DNA of 10,415 nt. Source: Flavobacteriia bacterium. GTDB taxonomy: Bacteria; Bacteroidota; Bacteroidia; Flavobacteriales; Flavobacteriaceae. Shown here piece by piece: positions 1-6,749 of the stretch. Made by a program: the position numbers and the translations under genes. The notes under the pieces were generated by a model, which was not told where the DNA came from, did no database searches, and was given only the letters and a program-made list of their open reading frames with translations. Where the stretch lies: the NCBI GenBank assembly GCA_030626085.1, contig DAOUPQ010000056.1, positions 1 to 10,415 of the forward strand, written 5' to 3'. Position 1 is the first letter of the stretch; every line of letters begins with the position of its first letter.

Positions 1-452
1 AATTCTTCCATATCCATTTTCACATCTTCTGTTTTTACTCTAAAGTTACAAGTGTGATCAAACATAAAGATCACTGAACCTGAAGTTCCTAAAGTACCAT
101 CACATTTGTTAAAAGCAGCTCTGACGTTTGCAACTGTACGGTTATTATTATCGGTTGCTGTTTCAACTAAAATAGCAATTCCGTGAGGGGCATAGCCTTC
201 AAAAATGACTTCTTTATAAGCAGCAGTATCTTTATCAGAAGCTTTTTTAATAGCGCGTTCTACATTATCTTTTGGCATATTTGCAGCTTTTGCATTCTGA
301 ATAACTGCTCTAAGCCTTGCATTTATATCAGGGTTAGGTCCACTTTCCTTTACTGCCATTGAAATTTCTTTTCCAATCTTAGTAAATGTCTTAGACATAG
401 CACCCCACCGCTTCATTTTTCTAGCTTTTCTAAATTCAAATGCTCTTCCCAT
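1..452 (-). CDS. yebC: YebC/PmpR-family DNA-binding regulatory protein, partial (C-terminus beyond window)
   Basis: The reverse strand reads open from an ATG at 452-450 to the window edge, giving 150 N-terminal residues of a family whose members are usually about 240 residues. It begins MGRAFEFRKARK and continues with a basic stretch (KRWGAMSKTFTKIGKEI), then GPNPDINARLR, NAKAANMPKDNVERAIKKAS, EGYAPHGIAILVE, TDNNNRTVANVR and SGSVIFMFD, all hallmark blocks of the YebC/TACO1 family. The MGRAFEF start replaces the MAGHSKW start of enteric YebC and is, from memory, the usual form in Bacteroidota. Known members are either DNA-binding transcription regulators (PmpR-like) or, in more recent work, factors relieving ribosome stalling; the sequence does not say which applies. 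It lies 90 bp downstream of the carboxyltransferase gene on the same strand, with a purine-rich repeat (on this strand) between them. The family is certain; the function in this organism is not. Confidence 0.95.
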   Translation of the reverse strand, partial: MGRAFEFRKARKMKRWGAMSKTFTKIGKEISMAVKESGPNPDINARLRAVIQNAKAANMPKDNVERAIKKASDKDTAAYKEVIFEGYAPHGIAILVETATDNNNRTVANVRAAFNKCDGTLGTSGSVIFMFDHTCNFRVKTEDVKMDMEE

Positions 453-498
453 AATTATGTTTAATCGTTTGTTTGTTAATTACAATATTTTGTTTTTT

Positions 499-530
499 CT
501 CTCCATCTCCCTATCTCTCCACCTCTCGTT
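499..530. repeat. Imperfect 8-nt tandem repeat, four units, pyrimidine-rich on + strand
   Basis: Read in steps of eight, the + strand gives CTCTCCAT, CTCCCTAT, CTCTCCAC and CTCTCGTT. Together with the T-run before it (493-498) it makes a strand-asymmetric tract with no G from 493 to 527. On the minus strand, the sense strand of both flanking genes, it is a purine tract with repeated GGAGAG-like cores, lying about 47 to 78 nt upstream of the yebC start codon. That is too far away to be its ribosome binding site. It stands out against the AT-rich spacer. Whether it is a leader element, a slippage-prone tract or a chance low-complexity stretch cannot be told from the sequence. Confidence 0.6.
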
Positions 531-542
531 CATTAATTTCCT

Positions 543-2171
543 TTAAACCTGTATCACTCCTAAATTGAACTTTTCTTCAATTGGAGCATGATTGGCAGCT
601 TCAATCCCCATGGAGATCCATTTTCTTGTGTCAAGGGGATCAATAATACCATCTGTCCATAATCGAGCGGCAGCATAATACGGAGAAGTTTGAAGATCAT
701 AACGCGATTTTATTTTATTGTAAATCTCTTCTTCATCTTTTTTAGTAATTTTTTTACCTTGTTTTTGTAAAGAAGCTTTTTCAATTTGCAATAAAACTTT
801 TGCAGCAGATTTACCGCTCATCACAGCCAGTTCAGCACTTGGCCATGCAACGATCAATCTTGGGTCATAGGCTTTTCCGCACATAGCGTAATTTCCTGCT
901 CCATAAGAGTTGCCAATAATAATAGTAAATTTTGGCACCACAGAATTACTAACTGCATTCACCATTTTGGCGCCATCTTTTATAATTCCACCATGTTCAG
1001 CTTTGCTGCCTACCATAAAACCGGTTACATCCTGTAAAAATACAAGTGGTATTTTTTTCTGGTTACAATTTGCGATAAAACGTGTTGCCTTATCAGCAGA
1101 ATCAGAATAAATCACACCACCAAATTGCATTTCTTTTTTGGCATTTTTTACTATCTTTCTTTGATTGGCAACGATACCAACTGCCCATCCGTCAATTCGT
1201 GCATATGCACAAATTAATGTTTTACCAAAACCAGCTTTATATTCTTCAAATTTTGAATCGTCAACAATACGTTTAATGATATCTTTCATTTCGTATTGAT
1301 CAGATCTTGAAATTGGTAAAATTCCATATATATCTTTTGGATCTTCTTTTGGTTTTTTTGAATTGATACGATTAAAGCCCGCTTTTTCATAATCACCTAT
1401 TTTATCGACCAGAGTTTTAATTTTTGTCAGTGCATCTTTATCATCAAGTGCTTTATAATCACAAACTCCTGAGATTTCAGTATGAGTTATTGCACCTCCA
1501 AGGGTTTCATTATCAATAACTTCTCCAATTGCAGCTTTTACTAAATAACTACCGGCAAGAAAAATACTTCCGGTTTTATCAACAATTATGGATTCATCAC
1601 TCATAATAGGTAAATATGCACCGCCGGCTACACAACTGCCCATTACAGCTGCAATTTGTGTAATACCTTTGCTACTCATTATAGCATTATTTCTAAAGAT
1701 TCTTCCAAAATGTTCTTTATCAGGAAATATTTCATCCTGCAATGGTAAATAAACACCTGCACTGTCAACTAAATAAATGATGGGTAGATTATTCTCAATA
1801 GCAATTTCTTGAGCTCTTAAATTCTTTTTTCCTGTAATTGGAAACCAAGCTCCTGCCTTTACAGTTGCATCATTTGCAACTACAATACATTGTTTTTTAG
1901 ATATATAACCAACTTTAACAACAACGCCACCAGAGGGGCAACCACCGTGTTCTTTATACATATCTTCTCCTGCAAAAGCACCAATTTCAATATTATCTGT
2001 ATGTTTGTCTAAAAGATAATCAATACGTTCACGAGCGGTCATTTTACCTTTTTCATGCAATTTTTCGATTCTATTTTTGCCTCCACCTAGTGAAACTTTT
2101 CTATATCTTTTAAACAGTTCAGATAAAAGTAATTTATTGTGATCTTCATTTTTATTAAAGTTGATATCCAT
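543..2171 (-). CDS. Acyl-CoA carboxylase carboxyltransferase (beta) subunit, methylcrotonyl-CoA carboxylase type
   Basis: This 542-residue protein is full length for the biotin-dependent carboxyltransferase beta family, which moves a carboxyl group from carboxybiotin to an acyl-CoA in the cytoplasm. The N-terminal crotonase-fold domain has MTARERIDYLLD (44-55), DSAGVYLPLQDEIFP (136-150) running into HFGRIF, and GSCVAGGAYLP (178-188). The C-terminal domain has FLQDVTGFMVG (378-388), IIKDGAKMV, GNSYGAGNYAMCG (420-432), WPSAELAVMSG (443-453) and a WTDGIIDPLDTR tail. The FPD-HFGRIF block and FMVG-IIKDGAKMV favour the methylcrotonyl-CoA (leucine breakdown) branch over propionyl-CoA carboxylase, which carries a DSGGARIQEG-like block. 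DSAGVYLPLQ differs from the usual MCC DSGGANLPRQ, so substrate choice is not secure and I give no symbol. No biotin carboxylase or biotin carrier gene adjoins it. The gene stands alone, divergent from the flavoprotein gene and 90 bp upstream of yebC. Confidence 0.93.
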   Translation of the reverse strand: MDINFNKNEDHNKLLLSELFKRYRKVSLGGGKNRIEKLHEKGKMTARERIDYLLDKHTDNIEIGAFAGEDMYKEHGGCPSGGVVVKVGYISKKQCIVVANDATVKAGAWFPITGKKNLRAQEIAIENNLPIIYLVDSAGVYLPLQDEIFPDKEHFGRIFRNNAIMSSKGITQIAAVMGSCVAGGAYLPIMSDESIIVDKTGSIFLAGSYLVKAAIGEVIDNETLGGAITHTEISGVCDYKALDDKDALTKIKTLVDKIGDYEKAGFNRINSKKPKEDPKDIYGILPISRSDQYEMKDIIKRIVDDSKFEEYKAGFGKTLICAYARIDGWAVGIVANQRKIVKNAKKEMQFGGVIYSDSADKATRFIANCNQKKIPLVFLQDVTGFMVGSKAEHGGIIKDGAKMVNAVSNSVVPKFTIIIGNSYGAGNYAMCGKAYDPRLIVAWPSAELAVMSGKSAAKVLLQIEKASLQKQGKKITKKDEEEIYNKIKSRYDLQTSPYYAAARLWTDGIIDPLDTRKWISMGIEAANHAPIEEKFNLGVIQV

Positions 2172-2389
2172 ATTATTGTTTTTTTCAATTGCTAAAATAC
2201 AAAATAGTATAAAATTTGTGAATGATATATTTATGAATTTAAAATTTGTATTATTGTTACCTTATAATATTGTAATTTATATTATTTAGTTATAGTAAAA
2301 TGTTATAAAATTGTTTTAAAAGATATATTGAAAATATTTTAAAGCAGCTCTCATTACCGTATTAAAGCATTAAAATAATAAAATCTTAA
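2172..2389. promoter_or_regulatory. AT-rich divergent intergenic region with a 10-nt direct repeat
   Basis: This 218-bp spacer separates the divergent carboxyltransferase and flavoprotein genes, so promoters for both directions are expected here. It is almost entirely A and T up to about 2340. TAAAATTTGT occurs at 2210-2219 and again at 2240-2249, exactly 30 bp apart, or close to three DNA turns. I searched both strands for the Bacteroidota -7 element TAnnTTTG and found only near matches: both TTTG copies in the direct repeat have TA one or more bases out of place. No promoter is therefore assigned. No tRNA, small ORF of note or strong hairpin was seen. Confidence 0.4.
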
Positions 2390-2926
2390 ATGAAAAAAGT
2401 TATAGTTATAGGGGGGAGTAACAGCAAGAACTCAATAAATAAGCAATTGGCAATTTACGTGTCAGGTTTAATTGAAGGTATTCATATTGAAATTATTGAT
2501 TTGAGTATTATTGATGTACCTATATTTTCAGTTGATTATAAAATTGATTTTGGAATTCCTGAAGAAATAATTGGTTTAAATGATAGTTTTGAAAATGCTG
2601 ATGGTTTTATATTGTCATTAGCAGAACATAATGGTAGTTATACTGCAGCATTTAAAAATATTTTTGACTGGTTATCAATAATTAATAGTAAAGTTTGGAG
2701 AGATCAACCGATGCTCTTATTGAGTACATCTCCGGGAGTAAGGGGAGGTCAATCAGTTTTAGAACATGGTTTAAAACGATTTCCTCACAATGGAGGTAAT
2801 ATTATTGGCAGTTTTTCTTTACCTCAATTTAATGATAATTTTAAAAACGGTAGAATTATTAATAATGATTTGTATAATAACCTACAAGTTGAACTTGAAA
2901 AATTTCAAAAAATACTAAAAAGTTAA
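2390..2926 (+). CDS. NAD(P)H-dependent FMN reductase-like flavoprotein
   Basis: This 178-residue protein fits the flavodoxin-fold NADPH-dependent FMN reductase family (azobenzene/chromate/quinone reductase relatives), which are usually 170 to 200 residues and cytoplasmic. Visible marks are the N-terminal strand and phosphate-binding loop VIGGSNSKNSINK (6-18, matching the GSxSxxSxN pattern), the flavin-ring loop LAEHNGSYTAAFKNIFDWL (77-95, the equivalent of PEYNGSYPGALKNAIDW) and the SPGVRGGQ segment (114-121). The family reduces flavins, quinones or azo compounds with NAD(P)H; the natural substrate is rarely known and cannot be inferred here. The loop has EHNGSY instead of the common PEYNGS, a small change beside the flavin. 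Start ATG at 2390 places the loop at the normal distance from the N-terminus. lgt follows after 47 bp on the same strand, so the two may share a transcript. Confidence 0.88.
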   Translation: MKKVIVIGGSNSKNSINKQLAIYVSGLIEGIHIEIIDLSIIDVPIFSVDYKIDFGIPEEIIGLNDSFENADGFILSLAEHNGSYTAAFKNIFDWLSIINSKVWRDQPMLLLSTSPGVRGGQSVLEHGLKRFPHNGGNIIGSFSLPQFNDNFKNGRIINNDLYNNLQVELEKFQKILKS

Positions 2927-2973
2927 TATTATTAATCTTTCTAAACTTATATTTACAGCCATAAAAATTTATT

Positions 2974-3792
2974 ATGATTTTACAAAGCATAAATTGGAAC
3001 CCTAATATTGAAATTTTTAGTATTGGTTCATTTTCAATAAGATACTATAGTTTGATGTTTGTGATAGCCTTTCTCTTGGGTTTACAAATAATGAAAAAAG
3101 TATATAAAAATGATAATGTTTCTATTGAAAAATTAGATTCATTGTTTCTTTATTTGGTAATTTCAATTTTGGTAGGAGCAAGGTTGGGTCATTTTTTATT
3201 TTATGATTTTGATTTTTTACTTAAGCATCCTTTAGAAGTATTATTACCTTTTAAACTTAATCCTTTTCAATTTACAGGTTATCAAGGTCTGGCAAGTCAC
3301 GGAGCCGCAATTGCGGTAATCATATCTATGTTTTTTTACAGTAAAAAAGTATTGCAAAAACCGGTTTTATGGATCTTAGATCGGATAGTACTACCCAGTG
3401 CAATTGGTGGCGTTTTTGTTAGAATTGGAAATTTAATAAATTCTGAAATTATCGGTAAACCTACTAATTCTGATTATGGCTTTATATTTCAACAATTGGG
3501 TGAAGATTTCCCAAGACATCCAACCCAATTATATGAGGCTTTTGGGTATCTGATTACTTTTATTGTTTTATGGTATGTTTACTGGAAAACTGATAAAAAA
3601 GAGAAATTAGGATATTTATTCGGACTTTTTATGGTTTTATTGTGGAGTGTACGTTTTATTGTCGAATTCTTTAAAGAAGCCCAAATTGATCAACGTGCAA
3701 CTTGGGATCTAAATACCGGGCAATTACTGAGTATACCCATGGTAATTATCGGGCTTTACTTTATGTATAGAAGAACTAAGAAGAAGAAATAA
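2974..3792 (+). CDS. lgt: Phosphatidylglycerol-prolipoprotein diacylglyceryl transferase
   Basis: This 272-residue polytopic membrane protein catalyses the first step of lipoprotein maturation: transfer of diacylglyceryl from phosphatidylglycerol to the lipobox cysteine of prolipoproteins at the outer face of the inner membrane. Length and hydrophobic segments match the family. The Lgt signature is present as VRIGNLINSEIIGKPT (149-164), including the essential arginine-asparagine pair (R150, N153, equivalent to R143 and N146 of the E. coli enzyme). The catalytic-region histidine is H109 in LASHGAAI, the RHPTQLYEA block is at 181-189, and RFIVEFFKE lies near the C-terminus. The N-terminal IRYYSLMFV carries the conserved tyrosine region. 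The ATG at 2974 gives the usual short N-terminus, IxIxxFSIRYYS, before the first membrane helix. It ends in a basic KKKK tail and converges on the ppk2 gene, with 42 bp between the stop codons. Confidence 0.97.
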   Translation: MILQSINWNPNIEIFSIGSFSIRYYSLMFVIAFLLGLQIMKKVYKNDNVSIEKLDSLFLYLVISILVGARLGHFLFYDFDFLLKHPLEVLLPFKLNPFQFTGYQGLASHGAAIAVIISMFFYSKKVLQKPVLWILDRIVLPSAIGGVFVRIGNLINSEIIGKPTNSDYGFIFQQLGEDFPRHPTQLYEAFGYLITFIVLWYVYWKTDKKEKLGYLFGLFMVLLWSVRFIVEFFKEAQIDQRATWDLNTGQLLSIPMVIIGLYFMYRRTKKKK

Positions 3793-3813
3793 AATATTTC
3801 TTGAAACGAACTA

Positions 3814-3830
3814 TCCTCGAGGAATTTTTT
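3814..3830. terminator. Short palindrome plus T-run between convergent genes, possible weak terminator
   Basis: Between the lgt stop and the ppk2 stop (42 bp) there is a perfect 10-bp palindrome, TCCTCGAGGA (3814-3823), followed by a run of seven T on the + strand (3825-3831). As RNA it allows only a three-pair stem with a four-base loop, so it is a poor terminator by stem length. Its position after lgt and the T-run are the only support. No better hairpin was seen for either direction in this spacer. Confidence 0.25.
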
Positions 3831-3834
3831 TCGA

Positions 3835-4629
3835 TTAAACAATTCTTTCTTTATTATATTCAACACTATTGAGTAAATGTTTTATCACCTCAATTCTGGC
3901 TTCTTGTTTTTTATTCGCTTTAATTACTTTAAAAGGTTTTCCTCCTTTTATTGCATTTTCAAACATTTTTGTTTTATGATGGGTATAATCATCCCAAAGT
4001 GATTGTGCTTTTTCATCTACATCAGTCATTTTCCATTGTTTAAGCGGATTGTCTTTAATATCTTCAAACCGTTTTTCTTGTTCGCTTTTAGAGATAGACA
4101 TATAGATCTTAACCAACTTAATACCAGACTCAGTGATCATACGCTCAAAATCATTAACCTGATTCATAAAAATTTCATGTTCTTCTTGAGTACAAAATCC
4201 CATTACACGTTCTACACCTGCTCTGTTATACCAACTTCGGTCAAAAAATACAATTTCACCGGCTTTTGGTAATTTAATGACATATCTTTGAAAGTACCAC
4301 TGAGTTTTTTCCTCTTTAGTTGGTTTAGGTAAGGCAACTATTTTGAAATGACGTGGGTTTATTCTTTCAGTAATACGACGAATTGCTCCACCTTTTCCTG
4401 CTGCATCTCTACCTTCAAAGATCACAATTACGCGCTGCTCTTTTTCAATGATACATTCTTGTTGTTTGATAAGCTCAATCTGTAATTTTTTTAGATCTTT
4501 TATATAATCATAATAGCGTAATGCTTTATGAGGATTAATATGCTCATCATTTAATAACAAAGAAGCTAAAGATTTTTTGTTATTGAGTTTCTTAATTTCT
4601 ACAGGTGTGTAATTTGATGTTGGATTCAT
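3835..4629 (-). CDS. ppk2: Polyphosphate kinase 2 family protein (distal paralogue)
   Basis: This 264-residue single-domain PPK2 has a P-loop fold that transfers phosphate between polyphosphate and nucleotides in the cytoplasm. The Walker A loop is FEGRDAAGKGGAIRR (71-85) and the Walker B/catalytic region is FFDRSWYNRAGVERVMGF (128-145). Downstream come QWYFQRYV-like (110-117) and DNPLKQWKMTDVD (193-205) blocks with the lid-region RF. The EGRDAAGKGG loop and length resemble class I PPK2 enzymes, which mainly act on nucleoside diphosphates; assignment to a class by eye is tentative. Near the C-terminus it has KPFKVIKANKKQEAR where the class consensus is closer to PWxxVKxNxKxxAR, so the ring contributed by the Trp is replaced by Phe-Lys. 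It begins 9 bp after the stop of the upstream ppk2 and is the last gene of the minus-strand cluster. Confidence 0.94.
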   Translation of the reverse strand: MNPTSNYTPVEIKKLNNKKSLASLLLNDEHINPHKALRYYDYIKDLKKLQIELIKQQECIIEKEQRVIVIFEGRDAAGKGGAIRRITERINPRHFKIVALPKPTKEEKTQWYFQRYVIKLPKAGEIVFFDRSWYNRAGVERVMGFCTQEEHEIFMNQVNDFERMITESGIKLVKIYMSISKSEQEKRFEDIKDNPLKQWKMTDVDEKAQSLWDDYTHHKTKMFENAIKGGKPFKVIKANKKQEARIEVIKHLLNSVEYNKERIV

Positions 4630-4638
4630 AATAAAAAA

Positions 4639-5496
4639 TTAATCATATTTGTGTAAAGAACGGTAATATTTCATAACTACATTTGGGTCAGGAAATAAAT
4701 GATTTGATTTATCTTTTTTCCCTTCATAATCAAATTGTGATAATACATAACGCATGGATTCTAGTCTAGCTGTGTATTTTACATTGGTTTTAACAATTAT
4801 CCACGGGCAGAAATTTGTGTGGGTTTTGCTAAACATAAGCTCTTTATATTTGGTGTATTCATTCCATAAATCCTGACCCTTTTTATCAACTTCACTAAAT
4901 TTCCATCTTTTTAATGGGTTATCCATTCTAGAATTGAACCTTCTAGCCTGTTCATCTTTAGTGATTGATAACCAGAATTTTATAATTACCACACCATCTT
5001 CATATAGCATATGCTCAAATTCGGGTAATTGAAGCATAAATTGGTTGTATTGGCGATCTGAGCAAAATCCCATTACTGGCTCAACAACAGCTCTGTTATA
5101 CCAACTTCTATCAAAAAATACTATTTCTCCGGGATTTGGCAAATGTTGAATATATCGTCTAAAATACCATTGACCCTGTTCAACATCATTTGGTTTAGAT
5201 AATGCAACTAATCGGGTTGAACGAGGATTTAAATGTTCCATAAATCTTCTAATATTACCACCTTTTCCTGCAGCATCTCTACCTTCAAAAATTACAGCAA
5301 CACGTTTATTATATTTTTTAATCCACTGTTGCAATTTGACCAACTCAATTTGTAATAATCTTTTTTCATTCTCATAATTAACTGTTTCCAAAACATCATC
5401 AATGGCTATATTCTTTTTATGAATAATTTCTAAAAGTTCTTTTTTGCTGGTAGCATTTACAAAATCTTCATTTATTAATTGAGGGTTATTTAACAT
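4639..5496 (-). CDS. ppk2: Polyphosphate kinase 2 family protein (proximal paralogue)
   Basis: This 285-residue PPK2 has FEGRDAAGKGGNIRR (70-84) as Walker A, WYFRRYIQHLP (110-120), FFDRSWYNRAVVEPVMGF (127-144) as the Walker B/catalytic region, MDNPLKRWKFSEVD (191-204) and CPWIIVKTNVKYTARLESM near the C-terminus, all in the class I arrangement. It is closer to the consensus than its neighbour in the PW-VK block, and it carries an extra C-terminal tail of about 25 residues (SNHLFPDPNVVMKYYRSL). By eye the two paralogues share roughly half of their residues through the kinase core with almost no gaps, so they are an old duplication rather than a recent one. The gene starts 9 bp after the stop of the SafE/DsbD-like gene, suggesting transcription with the oxidase-assembly genes. 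Likely reaction: nucleoside diphosphate plus polyphosphate to triphosphate, or the reverse; direction in the cell is unknown. Confidence 0.95.
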   Translation of the reverse strand: MLNNPQLINEDFVNATSKKELLEIIHKKNIAIDDVLETVNYENEKRLLQIELVKLQQWIKKYNKRVAVIFEGRDAAGKGGNIRRFMEHLNPRSTRLVALSKPNDVEQGQWYFRRYIQHLPNPGEIVFFDRSWYNRAVVEPVMGFCSDRQYNQFMLQLPEFEHMLYEDGVVIIKFWLSITKDEQARRFNSRMDNPLKRWKFSEVDKKGQDLWNEYTKYKELMFSKTHTNFCPWIIVKTNVKYTARLESMRYVLSQFDYEGKKDKSNHLFPDPNVVMKYYRSLHKYD

Positions 5497-5505
5497 AATA
5501 ATAAT

Positions 5506-6216
5506 TTAATATGTGTTACAAGATATTGGTTTATTTGTTAGATCTAATTTAGCATCAGGAGGTGAAAGATAAGGTATTCCTAAACCTAATCCACGTAAAA
5601 CGAATAATAAACCAATTATTATCACAAAGATAGGAATTGCTTTTTGAATTTTATTTCTAAATTTAAGACTTACAAAATTACCTAAAATTACAGCACCAGT
5701 CATCATTGGCACAGTTCCTAAACCAAATACAAACATATATAAGGCTCCATTTAATGAATCACCTGTAGCGATAGAACCAATAAGAGCCATATATACCAAT
5801 CCGCAAGGCAAAAAACCATTAAAGAAACCAATTAAAAATAATGCTTTATTTGATGTTTGTCTTAAGTATAATCCTAATTTTTGTTTTAATTTACCAATTA
5901 CATGATACAAAGGTCTTGTAAAACTATAGTGATTAAAAATTTTTGCAGGAATTGTTACTGATAATATCATAATGATTCCAATCAAAATTGATAACCTTTG
6001 TTGAAAACCAGCTAAATATAAACCTTTACCGAGGAGGCCAAATAATAAACCAATTATAGAATAAGTTAGTAATCTACCGGTATGATATAACACAATTTGT
6101 AAGATCATTCTCGATCTTTTTTTACGATCAACAGGGAGAACAAAAGCAATCGGTCCGCACATGCCTAAACAGTGAAAACTTCCAACCAAACCTAATATTA
6201 ATGCAGTATATAGCAA
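5506..6216 (-). CDS. SafE/DsbD-like membrane protein of the cbb3 cluster (annotated elsewhere as sulfite exporter TauE/SafE family), TTG start
   Basis: This 236-residue protein has about six hydrophobic segments. The N-terminal GSFHCLGMCGPIAF (12-25) carries an HCxxMC motif, and the first helix of the second half carries GFFNGFLPCGLVYMAL (130-145). Paired cysteine/methionine motifs in two repeated helix bundles are typical of the DsbD transmembrane-like/UreH-like family, which in Bacteroidota cco clusters follows ccoH. A role in copper delivery or thiol-electron transfer for oxidase assembly is inferred from motifs and position; sulfite export is not supported. The start is TTG at 6216-6214: an in-frame TAA stands at 6222-6220, two codons upstream, and the first ATG in frame (Met19) is inside the HCxxMC motif, so no ATG start can work. 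The resulting N-terminus, MLYTALILGLVGSFHC, matches the short one of relatives as I remember them. It starts 27 bp after ccoH, and ppk2 follows after 9 bp. Confidence 0.85.
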   Translation of the reverse strand: MLYTALILGLVGSFHCLGMCGPIAFVLPVDRKKRSRMILQIVLYHTGRLLTYSIIGLLFGLLGKGLYLAGFQQRLSILIGIIMILSVTIPAKIFNHYSFTRPLYHVIGKLKQKLGLYLRQTSNKALFLIGFFNGFLPCGLVYMALIGSIATGDSLNGALYMFVFGLGTVPMMTGAVILGNFVSLKFRNKIQKAIPIFVIIIGLLFVLRGLGLGIPYLSPPDAKLDLTNKPISCNTY

Positions 6217-6243
6217 AGTTTATGTTTTTAAATTGATATTTGT

Positions 6244-6696
6244 TTAATAGAATAAAGATTCTTTTAATAGATAATTTACATCATTATATTGCCAATCAAT
6301 TCTTACATTCCATTTTCCGGAAGCGAGTATGCTGTCAGGTATATATAAATTATGTTCATTAAGATCAATATTCTTTTTGAAGTCAATTTTATTATTTGAA
6401 GGCCTTTGAAAGTTTATTGTTCCTTTAATTTTTTTATAATCCTTGTCCTCTGGGAAATGAATTACTATTCCATTTTCAAAATTCCTAACGGTAATATTTT
6501 CACTTAGCTTAGAAGCATTATTTAATTTGTCGATCTCTTTTTGATAAAATAATTCATCTTTGTAATAATCTTCTGATACTAAATAATGATCATATTTATC
6601 TACAAATGTAACTCTATAAACAAACTGTAAAATAAATATTACAAAAAGCAACATTGCAATTACGATACCAGTACCCCAATTCCATTTTATTTTCAT
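6244..6696 (-). CDS. ccoH: FixH/CcoH-family cbb3 oxidase assembly protein
   Basis: This 150-residue protein has a short cytoplasmic N-terminus (MKIKWNWGTG), a single membrane helix at about 10-28 and a periplasmic domain. The conserved FixH block is present just after the helix as VSEDYYKDELFYQKEIDKLNNASKL, starting at about residue 40; the DYYxxxLxYQxxIDKxxNA pattern is the family mark. The rest is a beta-rich domain with no metal motif that I can see. FixH/CcoH proteins bind the oxidase during assembly and are thought to stabilise it or help its copper site. Position between ccoG and the SafE/DsbD-like gene is the usual cco order. The 53-bp spacer after ccoG contains only a weak six-pair AT hairpin. 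Confidence 0.92.
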   Translation of the reverse strand: MKIKWNWGTGIVIAMLLFVIFILQFVYRVTFVDKYDHYLVSEDYYKDELFYQKEIDKLNNASKLSENITVRNFENGIVIHFPEDKDYKKIKGTINFQRPSNNKIDFKKNIDLNEHNLYIPDSILASGKWNVRIDWQYNDVNYLLKESLFY

Positions 6697-6749
6697 TAAA
6701 ATTGTGTTTTAGATTAAGATTCTAAATATACAAATAATGGTATGATTTC

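Noticed and set aside
910..1276. Plus-strand ORFs opposite the carboxyltransferase gene (910-1110, 1082-1276)
   Set aside because: The opposite strand encodes conserved carboxyltransferase motifs across the same bases; the plus-strand peptides have no recognisable features.
4003..4272. Plus-strand ORF opposite the distal ppk2
   Set aside because: Antisense to the Walker B and lid-region codons of a clear PPK2; no independent support.
4220..5289. Near-identical DNA stretches in the two ppk2 genes as a mobile or recombination repeat
   Set aside because: They coincide with the conserved Walker A and Walker B codons and keep a constant offset, so they are explained by gene duplication and protein constraint.
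5506..6216. Sulfite export as the function of the SafE-like protein
   Set aside because: Family name only. The HCxxMC and LPCG motifs and the position after ccoH fit a metal or thiol role in oxidase assembly better, and no sulfur genes are nearby.
6697..6749. TTTAGA/TCTAAA hairpin between ccoG and ccoH as a terminator
   Set aside because: Six A-U-rich pairs with no following U-tract; too weak to support a call.
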